Shown here: piece after piece, positions 59,617 to 64,000 of the stretch
Layout of the letters: each line of letters begins with the position of its first letter
Numbering within the stretch: position 1 is the first letter of the stretch
NCBI GenBank assembly: GCA_003024785.1
Contig: PUQB01000090.1
Coordinates: 372,001 to 436,000 of the forward strand
Source: Selaginella tamariscina
Taxonomy: Eukaryota; Streptophyta; Lycopodiopsida; Selaginellales; Selaginellaceae
Reading direction: 5' to 3'
Length of the DNA stretch: 64,000 bases
The notes under the pieces: generated by a model
Seen by the model: the letters and a program-made list of their open reading frames with translations, nothing else
Told to the model about the DNA's origin: nothing
Databases searched by the model: none
Position numbers and translations under genes: made by a program

Positions 59617-60135
59617 GTGGACTTCATGGACGACATACCAACCATTCCGGTTAGAATGGCGGGCTACACAATCAGCAATGTGATTATAGATGGTGGGTTG
59701 GCAGTGAACATCATGTCAACGAAACTACATCATGAGCTGAGTATGCCAACCCCGAATCCCACTCCCTTCCAGGCACACATTGCAAATCAAGCCGTGGTAA
59801 AACCTAAGGGTATCCTAAGGGCAATGGAAGTCAAAATCCAAACTATCAAATTTTGGATAAATGTCGTCATCCTTGACATGCACACTAGGGGGGATTCGAC
59901 TGTTTCTTGGTTGCCCCTGGCTCAGGGGCATGAAGGTGCAGCAGGATTGAGAGCACTAGTAAATAAGATTCCACACCAGGAAAGAACTAAGGTCCGTGTC
60001 CACAAGGCAAGTCCTGGCACTCGCGCAGTGAGTCAAATGCTAGAACACTATGCGCTAGGCAGGCATGGAGGATTGAACAACAACAAAATGGCAGCCTCTA
60101 ACACCCATCCATTAGGGTCGAGTTGTGTAAAGTAG
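59617..60135 (+). CDS. Retropepsin-like aspartic protease region of the LTR element
   Basis: Open frame of 172 codons. Residues about 20-110 read VRMAGYTISNVIIDGGLAVN, IMSTKLHHELSMPTPNPTPF, then GILRAMEVKIQTIKFWINVV and ILDM, the plant Ty3/gypsy protease layout with the active-site D in a D-G-G-x-x-V-N context, common in plant gypsy copies. The usual downstream text of the protease (LLGRPWL) is missing. After residue 90 the sequence no longer resembles pol, so the protease fold may be truncated. Confidence 0.6.
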   Translation: MDFMDDIPTIPVRMAGYTISNVIIDGGLAVNIMSTKLHHELSMPTPNPTPFQAHIANQAVVKPKGILRAMEVKIQTIKFWINVVILDMHTRGDSTVSWLPLAQGHEGAAGLRALVNKIPHQERTKVRVHKASPGTRAVSQMLEHYALGRHGGLNNNKMAASNTHPLGSSCVK

Positions 60136-62822
60136 GTGGACCCCCATCAAGGCAGACATCACATGGGCAGAACAACGGTCGTAGGGGGAGTGCCCAAAGC
60201 TTGAAACGATACGAACACAATACAGGAGCTCAAGGACTGAATCACCAACCATCTTCACAATTTTGGAGGAGCCACCTGAATGCACCACAACTGGACAATA
60301 GTGAATTGGACCTGATCCAAACCCGGTAGTGGACTCGACTGACAATCCCGTACCAACCCCGCCCTCAAGTGAGAATACCCACAACCACAGCTGACTGGAG
60401 ATCAGCTTTGGAAGCCGAGGGGAGAAGACCCGTGGCAGGGATAACCCCTATTAGTAATAGGGCACAAAGTCCCAGAAGGGGGACGTGCGGGACTGGCGGT
60501 GGAAGGCTTCGGTAGGGAGGGACCAACTGGTAAAGCCCTACAGTTAAGACCATGGTGGGCACTACTAGATGTCATTAGCGGCAATGGCGGACAAGCGGTA
60601 TGACAAACAACGCGGACAGTAATCATGTTGGGTCAGATACCCATCCAGATGAAGCTCCATACCAAGACACCCTAGGGCAAGGCAACCACAACGACAAGGA
60701 ACCTTCAAGGAAGCACAACATGAAGGATGGTGCGGCCGAGAGAAAGACCTCCAGACACATGTGTGGCCAGCTCATAGGGTCACATGGTCCACGAGGATGG
60801 ACCACAAGCATGAAGCACGTACTACAAGGCAATGATGGTCGGGTAGTGCCATCATTGCAAATCTAGGTGTAGGGATAATCGTGCTAGTCACCTCAAAAGA
60901 CATCATGAGGGCCGCCACAATGGCAATAACCGAGAGGAGATGTACAATGCAATACCTCAATCACCATGATGACGGAGTGGATGGAGCGGACCAGGCCAGT
61001 GGTCATCTAAGACATTCTGGTGACCATTAAAGGCCAGGAGAGGCTGAACTTGTATCACCTAAGTATTCAAAGTTCAAAGAGCTGATCGGCCAACCCGATG
61101 TTCGATGGGTTAGAAGACAAATGTGCCTAGATGAGTTTTCGACCTTCCGTGGGGAGAAGTGGAGAATCCTAGATTCATCAAAAGGGCCAGACAGTCCAAC
61201 TAGACTAAATAGAGAGGGATCTAGTTTCACTTGGGAGGTAGCGCAACCTTCCACATAATGTTTAACGAACTAGCGATGGTATTCCGACTATTGAACAATA
61301 GTCTCACAATAGGAGAATTATTGGAGACGGAGCCATAGAGGCCTACCACCGGAGGCAACGAGGCATTATGAGGCATACAGGAATCGGACGAGTTCGTAGC
61401 ATTGGTGGCCTTCATGCTCACAAGAAGAACAGAGAGATAAATCACTAGGCGGTTGGCAAATGAACTTTGCTGGACCAGGGAAGTAGTCGTGGTGAACTGG
61501 GTAGACTACCTCAAGTAGTACTTGGTGCCAGCACTAAACCATGGGATCTATAGAATTCGGACTGGGTCTAAGCAGAGATTGTCCACGGCTGGCCATTTCA
61601 ATATCATGACCGCTGGCCTGATTGGCCAAACTACAACTACAATACCAGCACACCTTCGAATAGGGGAGAAAGAGCATATTGGAACAGGGCAGGGCAGCCA
61701 AAGGAAACAGAGAAGCATGTGATAAATGACCCTTTCCCTAACCAAGAGCCACCTAGGTGCTAGATGAAAAAACCCATACGAGCGGTCCCTTGGCAGTGGG
61801 GCCCTGTTACCAAGGGAATTTCCGTCATAAACACCCGGACAATCCACCGGGCCAGACCAGGTGAGTATAAAAGGTGATTCCAAGGAAGAGCCAAAGGACA
61901 CCTACTAGCATTTTCATGATGATGGTTGATGGGCCTCATCAGCATATTGCAAGCTCACGGAGGCCTTCGACCAACTAAAGGAAACAATAGTGTTGTACAA
62001 AAACCTTGACCTCCTAGCCGTGGCAAAGGAACACGATGACATAATAGCCACTCTTACAGAATGACAGCATGCTGCACAGGAGCACGCTAGAGAATCTAAG
62101 AAATTGCTCCTCCAAGGAGCCCTACTGATTAAGATAGAAGAAAAGAGGAGGAAGGATGCTAGGGAACTCTAGAGCAAGTTGGCAACGGATCTCAGTAGGT
62201 TACAAGGTAAGTACGATACCCTCCAAAGGCTCCTAAATCACCACAAGCACACTCACAGCCAAATGCTAGCAAAAAAGAACGGCAAACTCACGAACTCAGA
62301 ATTCGGATTGAGCAAAGAAGTAGGGAGTTCGAAGAAGCCCAAGCAAAGTTGGCGATGGTCAGGGAGGAGCTGCATCAACACACCACTCAATGCACAATAA
62401 CCAGAACCGCACTTGTGGTCAACCAAGGGGGACCCCCACCTGTAGGGCCAGAGGCAAGTGTCGCATCACAGCCAAGCACAGAGAGGGAGCCAACCCACCC
62501 CAGACCAATATCATAGAGTTAGAAAAGCACACCCATCGAGAAGCCCAACTGCTTATAGCAAGGGAACAAGAGTTGTAGCTCTTGCACGAGCAAATTCGGA
62601 AGATGGAGGCAAAAGTAAAACAGGCTCAAGAACCGTAGGAGGCTGGGTTCCAGGTGGAGCTACAAAAGGCTACCGAGCTACACAATGCAAACAATCACTG
62701 CCCTAAAGCTGAAGCTAGCCGCAGCGAAGAGCAAAGCCACCACCTACCGTGACCACTATGGCATGACCTAGGATCTGGGAGCACATGGCCCAAGGATGTG
62801 CCAACAAATAAGTCTGGACATA
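60136..62822 (+). other. Unassigned internal region of the LTR element
   Basis: This is where RT, RNase H and integrase should lie, but I see none of their motifs in any frame. Coding-like pieces appear in shifting plus-strand frames: PDVRWVRRQMCLDEFSTFRG with EKWRILDSSKGP (about 61,095-61,190), and charged, coiled-coil-like text (LSRLQGKYDTLQRLLNHHK at about 62,190; HEQIRKMEAKVKQAQEP and VELQKATELHNANN at 62,585-62,695). It may be an extra ORF typical of large non-autonomous elements. The identity is unknown. Confidence 0.45.
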
Positions 62823-63129
62823 TGGTTGACGGTGGGTTGACCACCATCAAATCACTTGCCAGCACGGACGAGCAGTGGGATGGAGCGGTCGAGTGAGGAA
62901 GGTACAACAAGTACTGACCAACAACGACATCTGTCAGGCGGCGCTTAACCCAAGCCTAAATCCAATCGTCCGGATCAACTACTAAGGTACTTGGGATAGC
63001 ATGTGTGAGGGAGGCGCTTTAATGCTACAGGCAGGACATTGTCACATGATGGCAGACCAGTGACAGAGTGCCACATGGAACTAGGGTTTAACACTGGCCA
63101 ACCCATTGTATTGTCAAGCCACGATCCAA

Positions 63130-63640
63130 GAATAAGGAAGCTTGACTTAGGAGTAGGACAAGGGAGCTTGACTCAGGAGCAGGACAAGGAGTAGGACAGG
63201 AACTAGGAACTCAGGAGCAGGACAAGGAGCATAACAATAACTAGGAACTCAGGAGTAGGACAAGGAGTAGGACATGAACTAGGAACTCATGAGGAAGACA
63301 AGGAACTAGAAACTCAAGAGCAGAACAAGAACTTGGAACTCAAGAGTAGGACAAGGAGCAGGATAGGAATTAAGAACTTAAAGAGTAGGATAGGAACTAG
63401 GAAGTCAGGAGCAGGACAAGGCATAGGACAGGAACTAGGAACTCAGGAGTCAGGAGTAGGACAGGATTCAGGAACAAGACAAGAACATGATAAAATCCAG
63501 GAGCAAGACATGAGCAAGACAGGAACCAGGAGCAAGACAGGAGAAGAACAGGATCCAGGAATTAAGAATCAGGAACAAGACAAGAACAGGAGGCAAGGAG
63601 TAAGACAAGAATAAGACAAGAACAAGGAACAAGAATGATT
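63130..63640. repeat. Purine-rich minisatellite
   Basis: Degenerate tandem units based on AGGAGCAGGACAAGGA and ACTAGGAACTCA, spaced 20-50 bp. From 63,460 on they simplify to AGGAACAAGACAAGAAC-like 10-12-bp units. The plus strand is almost all purine with occasional C or T. ORFs rich in R, Q, K and E here are repeat translations. Confidence 0.8.
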
Positions 63641-63767
63641 GTAGAATGACTGGTGTTGATAGTAATTGATTGTACAACAATTTAGGTTGAGCTTTTATGC
63701 TCACAACTCCAAGAGCTAATCTGGTCATGAGCCTAATTTAGTCATGAGCTAAAAATGGTGACCCTTA

Positions 63768-63900
63768 TCCTCTAGGCATATCCTATAGCATATCCTATAG
63801 GCATATCCTATAGGAATATCCTGTAGGTATATCATGTAGGAATATCCTGCAGGCATATCCTGTAGGTATATCTATAAGAATATCCTGTATCCTATATTCG
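63768..63900. repeat. 'GGCATATCCTATA' 13-14-bp tandem repeat
   Basis: About nine units of 13-14 bp, CATATCCTATAGG with variants CCTGTAGG and CCTGCAGG. CCTATAGG and CCTGCAGG are palindromic. It ends in TCCTGTATCC and TCCTGCATCCTGTATT. Confidence 0.8.
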
Positions 63901-64000
63901 GAATCCTGCATCCTGTATTGGGTCATGACAGCACCTTCTCCCTAAGGACAAGTTCCACAAGTCTTGGGACCTAGTTTAGCAGGATAACGCCAATGGAAGG

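Larger units (their letters stand above)
56044..63055 (+). mobile_element. LTR retrotransposon with gag and protease but no visible RT/integrase
   Basis: Two direct repeats, 56,044-56,273 and 62,823-63,055, align over about 230 bp with roughly 10-15% differences by eye. Both start TGGTT(A/G)ACG(A/G)TGGGTTGACC, giving the LTR starts. They diverge afterwards, so the LTR ends are not defined. Between them lie gag and protease relics and an unassigned 2.7-kb region. A primer binding site and a polypurine tract were not confidently found. The element is higher in GC than the rest of the window. The length of about 6.8-7 kb resembles a large non-autonomous gypsy derivative. Confidence 0.65.

Noticed and set aside
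60112-62910. Numerous medium ORFs on the minus strand of the LTR element
   Set aside because: No RT, integrase or other domain seen and no consistent frame; treated as shadows.
1-64000. tRNA and rRNA genes
   Set aside because: Scanned by eye for the T-loop GGTTCRANNCC with a plausible cloverleaf and for rRNA-like blocks; nothing convincing was found. A covariance-model scan would settle this.

Overview
This window is nuclear DNA from a land plant. It holds three spliced genes with plant domain architectures (a CAMTA transcription factor, an XBAT35-like ankyrin protein and an Alfin-like PHD protein), a decayed plant PPR gene, telomere-type CCCTAAA/TTTAGGG motifs, Ty3/gypsy LTR elements and very AT-rich spacers full of (TA)n, (CA)n and (CT)n microsatellites. 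The compact introns and the PPR style (MYAKCGSM, VSWNA, ALKACTSLAA) suggest a fern or another seed-free vascular plant. That placement is inference and is not secure. All splice sites and counts were read by eye.

Layout. 1-5.7 kb is a decayed Ty3/gypsy element with a solo LTR inserted in its gag. 5.7-6.3 kb is a GAGTAGCTC-rich minisatellite. 7.5-17.3 kb is a 25-exon CAMTA gene preceded by two G-boxes. 19.26-20.03 kb is a terminal-inverted-repeat element. About 20.1-28.65 kb is a large tandem duplication: the second copy carries the promoter and first exons of the ankyrin gene (27.6-32.1 kb), and the first copy carries decayed versions of them. 32.9-34.9 kb is the Alfin-like gene, starting about 750 bp after the ankyrin gene stop codon.

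From 35 kb onward the sequence is mostly relics: minisatellites, copies of the same LTR family as the solo LTR (36.5, 45.9 and 55.6 kb), a second TIR element (39.18-40.16 kb), a second copy of the gag relic in reverse orientation (40.4-41.3 kb), a hAT/DUF4371-type transposase relic (42.5-43.5 kb, minus) and fragmented exons of unidentified minus-strand genes (48-51.3 kb). At 51.6-54.6 kb lies a PPR pseudogene with seven nearly identical units of about 324 bp. At 56.0-63.1 kb lies a gag-protease LTR element in which I see no reverse transcriptase or integrase, followed by two minisatellites.

Functionally, the live part is three neighbouring genes on the plus strand: a calcium/calmodulin-responsive transcription factor, an ankyrin protein lacking the usual RING finger, and a histone-mark-reading PHD protein. 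Nothing indicates that they work together. Several otherwise well-conserved exons join only if a single base is added or removed, so either the underlying sequence has indel errors or these genes are decaying. I did not find a convincing new biological system. The most unusual items are the homogenised PPR array, the solo LTR with a matching empty site elsewhere in the window, the promoter duplication, the RING-less XBAT35 relative, and the scarcity of G at intron position +5.
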